64,000 nucleotides of DNA from Leclercia pneumoniae (GTDB lineage Bacteria > Pseudomonadota > Gammaproteobacteria > Enterobacterales > Enterobacteriaceae). The translations under genes were made by a program, and so were the position numbers. The stretch covers positions 1,612,001-1,676,000 of the forward strand of contig NZ_CP071383.1 of the NCBI RefSeq assembly GCF_017348915.1, read 5' to 3'. Shown here one piece after another: positions 51,559 through 63,687 of the stretch. The notes beneath the pieces are model-generated. The model made no database searches. It had not been told where the DNA came from and saw only the letters and a list, made by a program, of their open reading frames with translations. How positions within the stretch are numbered: the stretch's first letter is position 1; every line of letters starts with the position of its first letter.

Positions 51559-52206
51559 TTACAGTGCCTGGGAAGAGAGAAGGTTGATTTGGGTCTGCTT
51601 CGCCATGTTATCGCGATAGTCCGCGACCCGCGTTGGCCAGGTAATGCCCGCGACCAGCGTCAGGTTACGCAGCAGTGGGAAGAGGTGAATATCATCGTCA
51701 GATAACTCGCCATTGACGGCGTTAGGCTGGACGATGAGCTTGTCCAGCGCCCGCAGGTCATCGCTGATATTTTTTACCAGACCGGCGGTGTGGGCCATAT
51801 GCTCATCAAAGCTGCCGATAGCGGCCTCTTTCTTCTCAACGAAGTACGCACGGGCCTCTGGTGTAGAAAACTCATCAAACGCAGATTTCGCGAAGCGGGG
51901 GATAAGCAGACGATTCACGTAACCGTTCACTTTGCGTAGCCACTCTTCAATGGCGGGGTTTTGCTTGCCAGTGAGCAGCGGCTTGCCATCAAGCTGGTCG
52001 ACATAGTGGACGATATCCATGCTTTCGGGCAGGTAACGGCTGTCGTCTTTTTGCAGGATGGGGGCCATTTTCTTACCAATCATCCGCGTGGGCGTTGCTT
52101 CGTCATCATTCTGCAGCGTGATGAGTTCGACGGGTAGATTCTTCAGACCAAAAATCATTCGGGCTTTAAGACAGAACGGGCAGTGATCGTAAATATAAAG
52201 TTTCAC
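51559..52206 (-). CDS. grxB: GrxB, glutaredoxin 2
   Basis: GrxB is an abundant glutaredoxin with a glutathione-transferase-like fold that reduces disulfides and mixed glutathione disulfides. The 215-residue protein has the active site CPFC at residues 9-12 (CPYC in E. coli) and the GST-like helical domain after residue 75. The GTG at 52206 is chosen: GGAGGAG sits 4 bases before it and the length equals that of E. coli. The open frame extends 9 codons upstream across that ribosome binding site. Confidence 0.96.
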   Translation of the reverse strand: MKLYIYDHCPFCLKARMIFGLKNLPVELITLQNDDEATPTRMIGKKMAPILQKDDSRYLPESMDIVHYVDQLDGKPLLTGKQNPAIEEWLRKVNGYVNRLLIPRFAKSAFDEFSTPEARAYFVEKKEAAIGSFDEHMAHTAGLVKNISDDLRALDKLIVQPNAVNGELSDDDIHLFPLLRNLTLVAGITWPTRVADYRDNMAKQTQINLLSSQAL

Positions 52207-52268
52207 GTTTCTCCTCCAGTTGTTGACCATCAATAGTCAGTATGGAGGAGAAAAAAGCATGAGACAAA

Positions 52269-53477
52269 TCAGGCCCCAGGCTCCAGCATGGTGCCCGCGC
52301 TACGTTTGTGGCTGAACTGCCAGCCCAGCGCGAAGAAGGTGATCACCCCGATCACCGCCAGCATCACCCAGGGTAACTCCGGCTGACTGAATGCTTTGCC
52401 GGCATCAAACAGCCAGCCGCCGCCTGCATAACCCAGCGCACCGCCAATCGCCAGTCCGAGGCGGCTAAAGCCCATATAGCTACCACGTGCACGGGCATCC
52501 GCCAGCTGGGCGCTCAGGGTTTCACGTGCCGGTTCGGCGATGATCGAGCCAATGTAAAAAGTGCAGATCAGAATAAACAGCTGCTGTAGCGAGCTGACCA
52601 TCCCGATCGGCAGCATGCTGATCGACATTAACAGCAGTCCAGCCATTAACCGGTGCTCCAGACGAAACCGCTTTTCGCTCCAGCGGGCAATCGGATAGAG
52701 CAGAGTCAGCGACAGGCTGGCTTCGATGGCATACATCCATTTCACCGCTGCCGGAGAGCCGGCGATATCGTTGACCATGATGGGCAGCATAAGCATGACC
52801 TGCACCGCCAGCATGTAATAGCCCGCCAGGGTCAGCACGTAGGTGACGAAGCGTTTGTCCCGCAGCACCCGGCCCATCCCTTCGCGCACCGGGGCCTTAA
52901 CGGTGGAGAGTTTCCACGCAGGCAGTAGCCAGGCGTTGAAGCCCGCGCACAGGATAAAGAGGACGGCACCTACGGCGCAGACCAGGCGGAAATCATACTG
53001 CAGTAGCCAGCTACCCAGCAGGGCGCCAATCACCGCGCCGGCACTGTCCTGCATCATCAACAGGGAGAAAAACCGTCCACGCTGCTGCGGGCGAATCAGT
53101 TTGACCACCAGCGCGGTGCGCGGTGGGTCAAATAATGTTCCTCCGAGCCCGGAGATAAGGCAGGAGGCCCAGAGTATCCAGGGTTCGTGAGCAATGCCCA
53201 TGGTGGCAAACCCGGCCGCACGTAGCAGCATGCCGGTGACGATCATCGGTTTGGCGCCGAAGCGGTCGGCAATCGCGCCACCAAAGATCCCCAGCCCTTG
53301 CTGCACAAACTGGCGCAGGCCGAGGGCAATACCGACCATTAATGCCGCCCAGCCCATTTGATCCACAAAGCGAATCGAAATCAGAGGGAATACGACAAAA
53401 AAGCCCAGTACTACCAGCATATTATCGACGAGAAGGAAGTATTTACCCAGGTTCCGGGCCTGCGAGATGCGGGACAT
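52269..53477 (-). CDS. mdtH: MdtH, major facilitator transporter
   Basis: MdtH is a 12-helix major facilitator exporter; E. coli MdtH raises tolerance to norfloxacin and enoxacin when overproduced. The 402-residue protein has the loop 2-3 signature [15 protein letters not shown] and the conserved [19 protein letters not shown] in helix 4-5. Its length equals that of the E. coli protein. Confidence 0.95.
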   Translation of the reverse strand: MSRISQARNLGKYFLLVDNMLVVLGFFVVFPLISIRFVDQMGWAALMVGIALGLRQFVQQGLGIFGGAIADRFGAKPMIVTGMLLRAAGFATMGIAHEPWILWASCLISGLGGTLFDPPRTALVVKLIRPQQRGRFFSLLMMQDSAGAVIGALLGSWLLQYDFRLVCAVGAVLFILCAGFNAWLLPAWKLSTVKAPVREGMGRVLRDKRFVTYVLTLAGYYMLAVQVMLMLPIMVNDIAGSPAAVKWMYAIEASLSLTLLYPIARWSEKRFRLEHRLMAGLLLMSISMLPIGMVSSLQQLFILICTFYIGSIIAEPARETLSAQLADARARGSYMGFSRLGLAIGGALGYAGGGWLFDAGKAFSQPELPWVMLAVIGVITFFALGWQFSHKRSAGTMLEPGA

Positions 53478-53709
53478 TTCCCCTCCGGGAAATTAAAAGG
53501 TAAGCGCGCTAATATTCTGCGGGGTTATGAACATTTTTCCCACTGTCCCGGCGACAATATTTTTTTATCAAACGAAGACTTTGATTGGCGCTTTTCATCG
53601 TAAAGTGTGAAAAGTCACGAAAATGGTATGTCACTGTTTTCACAGACGGCAACCGCACAGGTATAGTAAAGATAACGGGCCGAGGTTGTAACGGGAAGGA
53701 GTGGTATCG

Positions 53710-54294
53710 ATGTTTGGCTATCGCAGTAATGTGCCGAAGGTGCGCCTGACGACCGACCGGCTGGTTGTGCGTCTGGTGCACGAGCGTGATGCCTGGCGTC
53801 TGGCGGATTATTACGCCGAGAATCGTCAGTTTTTAAAACCCTGGGAGCCCATTCGGGATGAGAGCCACTGTTATCCCTCCGGGTGGCAGGCGCGCCTGGG
53901 AATGATTGCAGAGTTCCATAAGCAGGGCTCGGCATTCTATTTCGCGCTGCTCGATCCCGATGAAAAAGAGATCATCGGCATCGCCAATTTTTCCAACGTG
54001 GTGCGCGGGTCTTTTCATGCCTGCTATCTCGGCTATTCAATTGGCCAGAAGTGGCAAGGGCAGGGGTTGATGTTCGAGGCGCTCTCCGCCGCCATTCGCT
54101 ATATGCAGCGCACCCAACATATTCACCGCATTATGGCGAACTATATGCCGCACAATCAGCGCAGCGGCGATCTGCTGGCGCGTCTCGGCTTTGAAAAAGA
54201 GGGATACGCGAAAGATTATCTATTGATAGACGGCGAGTGGCGCGATCATGTCCTGACGGCGCTCACAACCAAAGAGTGGAGCTCAGGACGCTAA
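53710..54294 (+). CDS. rimJ: RimJ, N-acetyltransferase of ribosomal protein S5
   Basis: RimJ acetylates the N-terminal Ala of S5 and also aids 30S assembly. The 194-residue GNAT protein has the acetyl-CoA loop in [19 protein letters not shown] and the typical NxRSxxLxxxLGF ([20 protein letters not shown]). AAGGAG lies 8 bases before the ATG; an in-frame GTG 3 codons earlier is less likely. It is first of the rimJ-yceH-mviM run. Confidence 0.96.
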   Translation: MFGYRSNVPKVRLTTDRLVVRLVHERDAWRLADYYAENRQFLKPWEPIRDESHCYPSGWQARLGMIAEFHKQGSAFYFALLDPDEKEIIGIANFSNVVRGSFHACYLGYSIGQKWQGQGLMFEALSAAIRYMQRTQHIHRIMANYMPHNQRSGDLLARLGFEKEGYAKDYLLIDGEWRDHVLTALTTKEWSSGR

Positions 54295-54303
54295 GGAGAT
54301 GTC

Positions 54304-54954
54304 ATGAAATATCAGTTATCGCTTATGGAAGCGCGGGTGATCGGCAGCCTGCTTGAAAAACAGATCACTACCCCTGAACAGTATCCCCTGTCGATCAATG
54401 CCGTGACGCTTGCCTGTAACCAAAAAACTAACCGCGAGCCGGTGATGAACCTTGCAGAACATGAGGTTCAGGATCTGCTTGATGCGCTGGTCAAGCGCCA
54501 CTATCTACGAACAGTGAGCGGGTTCGGCAACCGCGTCACAAAGTACGAGCAGCGTTTCTGCAACTCTGAATTTGGCGACCTGAAACTCAATCCCGCCGAG
54601 GTGGCGGTCATTACCACACTGCTGTTGCGTGGGCCTCAAACCCCGGGTGAACTGCGCAGCCGGGCCGCGCGGATGTATGAATTTGCCGATATGCAGGAGA
54701 TTGAGCAAACGCTGGAACATCTGGCCTCCCGCGAAGACGGGCCCTATGTCTTGCGTCTGCCGCGGGAGCCGGGCAAACGTGAGAGCCGTTATATGCATCT
54801 CTTTAGCGGCAATGTCGAAACGCTGATAAACGTGGTTGAGGCGGTGGCGCCGGTAGAGGATGAGAGCCTGCTTGCCCGCGTCGAGGCGCTGGAAGGTGAA
54901 GTCGCCGACCTAAAACAGCGGCTCGATTCGCTGCTGGCACATCTGGGAGATTAA
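54304..54954 (+). CDS. yceH: YceH, UPF0502 (DUF480) protein
   Basis: This 216-residue soluble protein is of the DUF480 family, built from two winged-helix-like domains and a C-terminal coiled coil ([20 protein letters not shown]). The conserved start [20 protein letters not shown] is clear. Function is unknown. It sits 9 bases after rimJ and 2 bases before mviM, so the three are co-transcribed. Confidence 0.94.
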   Translation: MKYQLSLMEARVIGSLLEKQITTPEQYPLSINAVTLACNQKTNREPVMNLAEHEVQDLLDALVKRHYLRTVSGFGNRVTKYEQRFCNSEFGDLKLNPAEVAVITTLLLRGPQTPGELRSRAARMYEFADMQEIEQTLEHLASREDGPYVLRLPREPGKRESRYMHLFSGNVETLINVVEAVAPVEDESLLARVEALEGEVADLKQRLDSLLAHLGD

Positions 54955-54956
54955 CT

Positions 54957-55880
54957 GTGACAAAATTACGCGTAGGTGTTGTAGGGTTGGGCGGCATTGC
55001 TCAGAAAGCCTGGCTGCCGGTATTGAGCGCCGCCACCGACTGGACGCTGCAGGGGGCCTGGTCTCCGTCGCGGGATAAAGCGCTGCGTATCTGTGAGACC
55101 TTCCGCATGCCCTATGCCGGCTCGCTGACCGAACTGGCCCAGCAGTGCGACGCGGTCTTTGTTCATACCTCTACGGCTACCCATTACCAGGTGGTGAGCG
55201 AACTGCTCAACGCCGGCGTGCATGTCTGCGTAGATAAACCGCTGGCAGAAAATATTCAGGATGCCGAGCGTCTGATTGAACTGGCCGCGCGGAAAAAACT
55301 CACCCTGATGGTGGGCTTCAATCGCCGTTTTGCCCCCCTGTATCAGTCGCTGAAAAGTCAGCTCTCTGGCGCGGCTTCTCTGCGAATGGATAAGCACCGC
55401 GCTGACAGCGTCGGCCCCGGCGATCTGCGCTTCACGCTGCTCGACGACTATCTGCACGTGGTAGACACCGCACTGTGGCTGGCAGGCGGTAACGCGCAGC
55501 TCGATAGCGGCACCCTGCTGGCGAACGAGCAAGGCGAGATGGTCTATGCCGAGCACCATTTCAGTATTAACCATTTGCAGATTACAACCGCCATGCATCG
55601 GCGGGCGGGCAGTCAACGGGAGTGGGTTCAGGCCGTCACCGACGGTGCGCTGGTGGATGTCACCGATATGCGTGAGTGGCGAGAAGAGAGAGGGCAGGGG
55701 GTGGTACACCGCCCGGTACCGGGCTGGCAGAGTACGCTGGAGCAGCGGGGTTTTGCAGGCTGCGCGCATCACTTTATTGAGTGCGTGCAAAATCAGACCA
55801 TTCCGGAGACGGCGGGCGAGCAGGCCATTATGGCTCAGCGCATCGTCGAGAAGCTGTGGCGCGAGGCGATGAGCGAGTAA
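54957..55880 (+). CDS. mviM: MviM, Gfo/Idh/MocA-family oxidoreductase
   Basis: This 307-residue putative NAD(P)-dependent oxidoreductase has the Rossmann motif VGVVGLGGIAQKAW at the N terminus and the family motif DKPLAENIQDAERL near residue 92. LLDDYLHVVDTALWLAGG holds the likely catalytic Asp/His pair. The start is GTG, 2 bases after the yceH stop. The substrate is unknown. A hairpin separates it from murJ. Confidence 0.94.
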   Translation: MTKLRVGVVGLGGIAQKAWLPVLSAATDWTLQGAWSPSRDKALRICETFRMPYAGSLTELAQQCDAVFVHTSTATHYQVVSELLNAGVHVCVDKPLAENIQDAERLIELAARKKLTLMVGFNRRFAPLYQSLKSQLSGAASLRMDKHRADSVGPGDLRFTLLDDYLHVVDTALWLAGGNAQLDSGTLLANEQGEMVYAEHHFSINHLQITTAMHRRAGSQREWVQAVTDGALVDVTDMREWREERGQGVVHRPVPGWQSTLEQRGFAGCAHHFIECVQNQTIPETAGEQAIMAQRIVEKLWREAMSE

Positions 55881-55943
55881 CCATTATCTGCGGGTTCAAC
55901 CCCTGTAACATCTGCCGATAGTAATTCCCCGGAATCCAGGTAG

Positions 55944-57545
<1,602 letters not shown>

Positions 57546-57547
57546 CG

Positions 57548-57577
57548 AAAAAAGGGGAGTCACAGACTGTGCTCCCC
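57548..57577 (-). terminator. Terminator of flgAMN
   Basis: GGGGAG-CACAG-CTGTG-CTCCCC forms a stem with one bulge and, on the minus strand, is followed by TTTTTT. It lies between murJ and flgN stops. Confidence 0.8.
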
Positions 57578-57598
57578 GTTCCTCTCTCGCTGGCGCGA

Positions 57599-58024
57599 TT
57601 AGATAGAAAACTTCTTACCGCCGCCGCCGCGCGAGGCGGACTGTTGTCCATTCGCGCCATACAGGCCTGGCTCCTGATGTGGCTTCAGAACCTCCAGCGC
57701 CTGCTGGTTGCGGGTAATCTGTCCTTCCAGTAACCAACCATTGTGCTGGTTAAGGTCGCGCAACTGCTGGGTTTTTTCTGTAATTGTCTGCCAGCGTTCG
57801 GCGAAATCATCATTCGCACTACGTTGGGAGACTTGCTCAGCGCGACGCTGCTGCTCCAGGTAATCCAGAGTGGCGAGCAGCGAACTTTTATCTTCAGTAA
57901 TTCGCTGAAGTGCGCTGCCGCTGATATGCCCGGCAGAGAGCTGTTGTTGTTCAGCATCCATTACCGTTTTCAGGTCATTAAGAATGACCGTCATTTGATC
58001 CAGTATTTCCGAGAGACGACTCAT
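57599..58024 (-). CDS. flgN: FlgN, export chaperone for FlgK and FlgL
   Basis: FlgN is a cytoplasmic helical chaperone that escorts the hook-filament junction proteins FlgK and FlgL to the flagellar export gate. The 141-residue protein is predicted to be helical throughout, starting MSRLSEILDQMTVILNDLKT, with a variable C-terminal tail. It lies 7 bases after flgM and is last of flgA-flgM-flgN. Confidence 0.94.
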   Translation of the reverse strand: MSRLSEILDQMTVILNDLKTVMDAEQQQLSAGHISGSALQRITEDKSSLLATLDYLEQQRRAEQVSQRSANDDFAERWQTITEKTQQLRDLNQHNGWLLEGQITRNQQALEVLKPHQEPGLYGANGQQSASRGGGGKKFSI

Positions 58025-58031
58025 ACGGTTT

Positions 58032-58319
58032 TTACTCTAAGAAACTTTGCGCTTCCTGAATCAGCGCGTCAGCAATTTTGCTGGTATCCATTTTTAGTTC
58101 GCCATTACGAATAGCGGTTTTCAGCGCGTCAACGCGTTCCATATTAATATCGTTGCTACCCGGCTGCATCAGCTTCGCCTGGGCATCGCTCAGCGTCACG
58201 CTGGTGCTGTTAGCCGACGCCGTTTTTTCAAGGCGAGTTTTTGGCGTGGCAGTGTCATTCGTTTCGCGAGTTTGTACAGTGCTAACCGGCTTTACGGGCG
58301 ATGTACGATCAATGCTCAT
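58032..58319 (-). CDS. flgM: FlgM, anti-sigma-28 factor
   Basis: FlgM holds sigma-28 (FliA) inactive until the hook is complete and is then exported. The 95-residue protein begins [20 protein letters not shown], with a disordered N-terminal half and a C-terminal sigma-binding half ([20 protein letters not shown] then [13 protein letters not shown]). A sigma-28 promoter lies between flgA and flgM, so flgMN is transcribed both with flgA and alone. Confidence 0.95.
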   Translation of the reverse strand: MSIDRTSPVKPVSTVQTRETNDTATPKTRLEKTASANSTSVTLSDAQAKLMQPGSNDINMERVDALKTAIRNGELKMDTSKIADALIQEAQSFLE

Positions 58320-58379
58320 TGTGTTGTCCTCATAGAGGGTTCGCGGCGTTGGTGCCTGACATCATCATTTGTTACTACT

Positions 58380-58406
58380 TTATCGGCAGCCGCCGCAAAA
58401 TCTTTA
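58380..58406 (-). promoter_or_regulatory. Sigma-28 promoter of flgMN
   Basis: On the minus strand TAAAGATT-N11-GCCGATAA fits the FliA consensus (TAAAGTTT, N11, GCCGATAA) with exact spacing and only one or two changes. It lies 7 bases after the flgA stop. Confidence 0.9.
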
Positions 58407-58412
58407 AAAAGA

Positions 58413-59075
58413 TTATAGGTTAATCAGAATATTCCCATCAGAACCGACCGTTCCACTGACCACCTGGCCGGAAGCCATACGCACGCGGGCATTCTGCGCC
58501 ACCGCTGCGTTGTTCAACGCCTTGCCTTCACTGTTCACGCTAAAGCCGTCTCCGCTGGCGACAACCATCACGCGTTGACCGGCTTTAATACGCCATGACT
58601 GACGCAGCATACTCAATTGCAGCGGCTGCCCTGGCGCCACATCGCGAAGCGTGACGGCATCTTGCGCCTGGTTGATATCCAGCATGGTGCGCGGTGGCAA
58701 CTGATCCAGTCTGCCGCGCTTAAGCGTTACGCTACCGGGCTGCAACACGCTGCCGCGAGCAATCACCTGGGAGGCGACAACATAATTGCCCATCGCCTGA
58801 ACTGCAACCTGAATGTAGCGCTTCTCATTGGCGCAACGTGTCTGCACGCTGAGATTGCCCCACAGTCTGGCACTGCCCGGTACGCTAAATGAGGGCTGCT
58901 CACAGCTGGGCAGCAGGTTAGCCGGGGAACGAATGGTCACGGTGACCTCATCGCTAATGCCGGCCAGCCGCTGGGCAAAAAATGCCGTCAGCTGCGCGTC
59001 CAGATCCTGCGCAGAGGAGAGGGCGCTCCAGAGCAATAAGGTTGCCGCAAGACCACGTTTGAAAATGCGCATCAT
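58413..59075 (-). CDS. flgA: FlgA, P-ring assembly chaperone
   Basis: FlgA is a periplasmic chaperone for FlgI polymerisation into the flagellar P ring. The 220-residue precursor has a signal peptide (about 1-22, ending SSAQ) and a C-terminal SAF domain (about 100-215, VASQVIARGSVLQPGSVTLK through MVVASGDGFSVNSEGKALN). The second ATG (59072) is an equally good start. It is divergent from flgB. Confidence 0.94.
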   Translation of the reverse strand: MMRIFKRGLAATLLLWSALSSAQDLDAQLTAFFAQRLAGISDEVTVTIRSPANLLPSCEQPSFSVPGSARLWGNLSVQTRCANEKRYIQVAVQAMGNYVVASQVIARGSVLQPGSVTLKRGRLDQLPPRTMLDINQAQDAVTLRDVAPGQPLQLSMLRQSWRIKAGQRVMVVASGDGFSVNSEGKALNNAAVAQNARVRMASGQVVSGTVGSDGNILINL

Positions 59076-59130
59076 AAAATACCCGCCAGTTCCAGGATGA
59101 GAGGGATTCTACCTGTCGTCCTTTCTCATC

Positions 59131-59172
59131 AACGCAATAAATAGCGACGCATTTTGCGCTTATTCCGTCGAT
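59131..59172. promoter_or_regulatory. FlhDC box between flgA and flgB
   Basis: AACGCAATAAATAGCG, 10 spacer bases, then CGCTTATTCCGTCGAT make an inverted repeat matching the FlhD4C2 consensus (12 and 10 of 16 bases in the two halves). It can serve both class 2 operons, flgAMN and flgB-onward. Confidence 0.65.
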
Positions 59173-59231
59173 AAGGGTGACGGGTTGAGATTTAAGCTGT
59201 GAACTGAAATTTTGCCATCAGCGGAGGAGAC

Positions 59232-59648
59232 ATGCTCGATAAACTCGACGCCGCGCTACGTTTTCAGCAGGAAGCGCTCAACTTACGCGCCCAGCGTCAG
59301 GAGATTCTGGCCGCCAATATCGCGAACGCTGATACCCCCGGGTTTCAGGCGCGCGATATTGATTTTTCCAGTGAACTTAAAAAAGTGATGGAGCGTGGAC
59401 GGGCCGAAAACACCGGCGTTGCCCTTGCGCTGACATCTGCACGCCATATTCCCGCTCAGGTCGTTAACACCCCGACCACCGATTTACTTTACCGCGTTCC
59501 CGATCAGCCATCTCTCGACGGCAACACCGTAGATATGGACCGGGAGCGTACGCAGTTTGCCGATAACAGCCTGAAGTACCAGATGGGGCTGACCGTTCTC
59601 GGTGGACAAATTAAAGGCATGATGAATGTCCTGCAGGGAGGCAATTAA
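59232..59648 (+). CDS. flgB: FlgB, proximal rod protein
   Basis: FlgB is a flagellar rod subunit that couples the MS ring and export gate to the rod. The 138-residue protein has the rod/hook N-terminal motif [18 protein letters not shown] near residues 29-46 and a C-terminal heptad-rich helix. It opens flgBCDEFGH. GGAGG lies before the ATG. No signal peptide is present, as expected for type III export. Confidence 0.96.
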   Translation: MLDKLDAALRFQQEALNLRAQRQEILAANIANADTPGFQARDIDFSSELKKVMERGRAENTGVALALTSARHIPAQVVNTPTTDLLYRVPDQPSLDGNTVDMDRERTQFADNSLKYQMGLTVLGGQIKGMMNVLQGGN

Positions 59649-59650
59649 TT

Positions 59651-60055
59651 TTGGCTTTACTGAATATTTTTGATATCGCCGGTTCCGCGTTGACCGCCCA
59701 GTCCCAGCGTCTGAACGTGGCTGCCAGTAACCTGGCAAACGCCGACAGCGTGACGGGCCCAGATGGTCAACCCTACCGTGCAAAACAGGTTGTTTTCCAG
59801 GTCAATGCTGCGCCAGGCGCAGCGACCGGTGGGGTAAAAGTCGCTGATGTGATCGAGAGCCAGGCGCCGGACAAACTGGTGTACGAGCCAGGCAATCCGC
59901 TGGCCGATGCCAATGGCTACGTCAAAATGCCAAACGTGGATGTCGTGGGTGAGATGGTGAACACCATGTCTGCCTCCCGCAGCTACCAGGCAAACGTTGA
60001 AGTACTCAATACCGTCAAGGGCATGATGCTCAAAACGCTTACTCTCGGTCAGTAA
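59651..60055 (+). CDS. flgC: FlgC, rod protein
   Basis: FlgC is a 134-residue proximal rod subunit with the N-terminal [20 protein letters not shown] motif and the C-terminal [20 protein letters not shown] helix. The start codon is TTG at 59651, 2 bases after flgB, with GGGAGG about 9 bases upstream. This is the start expected from the E. coli protein [10 protein letters not shown]. Length is identical to E. coli. Confidence 0.95.
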   Translation: MALLNIFDIAGSALTAQSQRLNVAASNLANADSVTGPDGQPYRAKQVVFQVNAAPGAATGGVKVADVIESQAPDKLVYEPGNPLADANGYVKMPNVDVVGEMVNTMSASRSYQANVEVLNTVKGMMLKTLTLGQ

Positions 60056-60066
60056 AGGAGACTCGC

Positions 60067-60762
60067 ATGTCCATTGCAGTCAATATGAATGACACCACCA
60101 ATGCTACCAGCGCAGCCAGCTCCAGCTCGTTGACGGGTAGCAAAGCGTCGGATCTGCAGAGCAGCTTCTTAACGCTACTGGTGGCGCAGTTGAAAAACCA
60201 GGACCCCACCAACCCGATGCAGAATAACGAACTGACCACGCAGCTTGCGCAGATCAGTACCGTTAGCGGCATCGAAAAACTGAACACCACCCTGGGCTCT
60301 ATCTCCGGCCAGATCGACAACAGCCAGTCTCTGCAGGCGAGCAGCCTGATTGGTCATGGCGTGATGATCCCGGGTAGCACCATCCTTGCCGGTACCAACA
60401 CTACCGACGGTACCAGCAATACGTCGACAACGCCGTTTGGCGTTGAGCTGCAGCAGCCTGCCGACAAAGTGACAGCCACCATTACCGATAAGGCTGGCGC
60501 CGTCGTTCGCACCATTGACATTGGTGAACTGAAAGCGGGTGTTCACACCTTTACCTGGGATGGCACGCTGGCCGACGGCACGACCGCGCCGAACGGCTCT
60601 TATAACGTTGCCATTTCTGCCAGCAGCGGCACGACCCAGTTGGTGGCACAACCTCTGCAGTTTGCGCTGGTTCAGGGCGTCACGCGGGGTAGCGATGGCA
60701 ACAAACTGGATTTGGGTACCTACGGTACCACCACGCTCGACCAAGTTCGGCAGATTATCTAA
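60067..60762 (+). CDS. flgD: FlgD, hook capping protein
   Basis: FlgD caps the growing hook and directs FlgE polymerisation. The 231-residue protein has the conserved N-terminal FLTLLVAQLKNQDPTNPMQN near residues 36-55. Tudor-like and FnIII-like domains follow (FTWDGTLADGTTAPNGSYNV). AAAGGAG precedes the ATG. Confidence 0.96.
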   Translation: MSIAVNMNDTTNATSAASSSSLTGSKASDLQSSFLTLLVAQLKNQDPTNPMQNNELTTQLAQISTVSGIEKLNTTLGSISGQIDNSQSLQASSLIGHGVMIPGSTILAGTNTTDGTSNTSTTPFGVELQQPADKVTATITDKAGAVVRTIDIGELKAGVHTFTWDGTLADGTTAPNGSYNVAISASSGTTQLVAQPLQFALVQGVTRGSDGNKLDLGTYGTTTLDQVRQII

Positions 60763-60788
60763 GCCTTAATACTTATCAGGAGTAAGTC

Positions 60789-62060
60789 ATGGCCTTTTCT
60801 CAAGCGGTCAGCGGCCTGAATGCTGCGGCCACCAACCTCGATGTCATTGGTAACAACATTGCCAACTCCGCGACCTATGGTTTTAAATCCTCAACCGCCT
60901 CTTTTGCGGATATGTTTGCGGGTTCTAAAGCGGGTCTGGGCGTCAAAGTGGCCGGCATCACCCAGGATTTCACCGACGGCACTACGACCAACACCGGCCG
61001 TGGCCTGGATGTTGCCATTAGCCAGAACGGTTTCTTCCGTATGGTCGACAGCAACGGTTCCGTGTTCTATAGCCGTAACGGCCAGTTCAGCCTGGATGAA
61101 AACCGTAATCTGGTGAACATGCAGGGCCTGCAGCTGACCGGTTATCCGGTCGCGGGTACGCCACCAACGGTGCAGACCGGTGCGAACCCACAGGCTATTT
61201 CCGTTCCAAATAACTTGATGGCGGCGAAATCCACCACTACAGCAACTCAGCAGATTAACTTGAACTCTACCGACAGCATACCGACGAAAGCATTCGATCC
61301 GACTGACCCTGATAGCTACAACAAAAAAGGGACCGTGACGGTGTTTGATAGTCAAGGTAACGAGCATAATATGAACGTTTATTATGTTAAAACCGAGGAC
61401 AACAAGTGGGATCTGTATACCCAAGATAGCAGCGTAGCGAATTCTCCCTTCGCGAAAAAAGCAGTCATGAACTTTAACGAGAACGGTAATCTGACCTCAG
61501 TTAATGATTATATTCCGGATACGGCGAATCCTGGCGATGTTATCGAAGGACCAGCTAATACTGATCCTGCTTTGGGTATTAGAATCGCTACTGACTCAGT
61601 CAGCGGTGCGACGCCTGCAACATTCTCCCTGAGCTTCCTCAATTCCATGCAGCAAAACACCGGTGCTAATAACGTAGTTGCTACCACGCAGAACGGTTAT
61701 AAGCCAGGCGATCTGGTCAGCTATCAGATCAACGATGACGGTACCGTTGTGGGTAACTACTCCAACGAACAGACCCAGGTTCTGGGCCAGATCGTGCTGG
61801 CGAACTTCGCCAACAACGAAGGTCTGCAGTCCGAAGGTAATAACGTCTGGTCTGCGACCCAGTCTTCTGGCGTGGCGCTGCTGGGTACCGCCGGTACCGG
61901 CAACTTCGGTTCACTGACCAACGGTGCGCTGGAAGCCTCGAACGTGGATCTGAGTAAAGAGCTGGTGAACATGATCGTTGCGCAGCGTAACTACCAGTCG
62001 AACGCGCAGACCATCAAAACCCAGGACCAGATCCTCAACACGCTGGTTAACCTTCGCTAA
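60789..62060 (+). CDS. flgE: FlgE, hook protein
   Basis: FlgE is the flagellar hook subunit. The 423-residue protein has the N-terminal motif TNLDVIGNNIANSATYGFKS near residues 15-34 and the conserved C-terminal helix ELVNMIVAQRNYQSNAQTIK. A central variable region (about 150-330) forms the exposed domains. It is longer than the roughly 402-residue E. coli hook protein, the extra residues falling in that region. Confidence 0.96.
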   Translation: MAFSQAVSGLNAAATNLDVIGNNIANSATYGFKSSTASFADMFAGSKAGLGVKVAGITQDFTDGTTTNTGRGLDVAISQNGFFRMVDSNGSVFYSRNGQFSLDENRNLVNMQGLQLTGYPVAGTPPTVQTGANPQAISVPNNLMAAKSTTTATQQINLNSTDSIPTKAFDPTDPDSYNKKGTVTVFDSQGNEHNMNVYYVKTEDNKWDLYTQDSSVANSPFAKKAVMNFNENGNLTSVNDYIPDTANPGDVIEGPANTDPALGIRIATDSVSGATPATFSLSFLNSMQQNTGANNVVATTQNGYKPGDLVSYQINDDGTVVGNYSNEQTQVLGQIVLANFANNEGLQSEGNNVWSATQSSGVALLGTAGTGNFGSLTNGALEASNVDLSKELVNMIVAQRNYQSNAQTIKTQDQILNTLVNLR

Positions 62061-62080
62061 GTGGCTGACGGGATAGCTTA

Positions 62081-63630
<1,550 letters not shown>

Positions 63631-63638
63631 GGTGTAGC

Positions 63639-63662
63639 CCGGTGCGGTAATCCCCGCACCGG
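63639..63662 (+). other. Intergenic hairpin flgG-flgH
   Basis: CCGGTGCGG-TAATCC-CCGCACCGG is a 9-bp GC-only stem 9 bases after the flgG stop and 26 bases before flgH. It has no T run directly behind it, so it is more likely an mRNA stability or processing element than a terminator. Confidence 0.6.
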
Positions 63663-63687
63663 CTCCCTGTTTTCGAAGATGAAGGCA

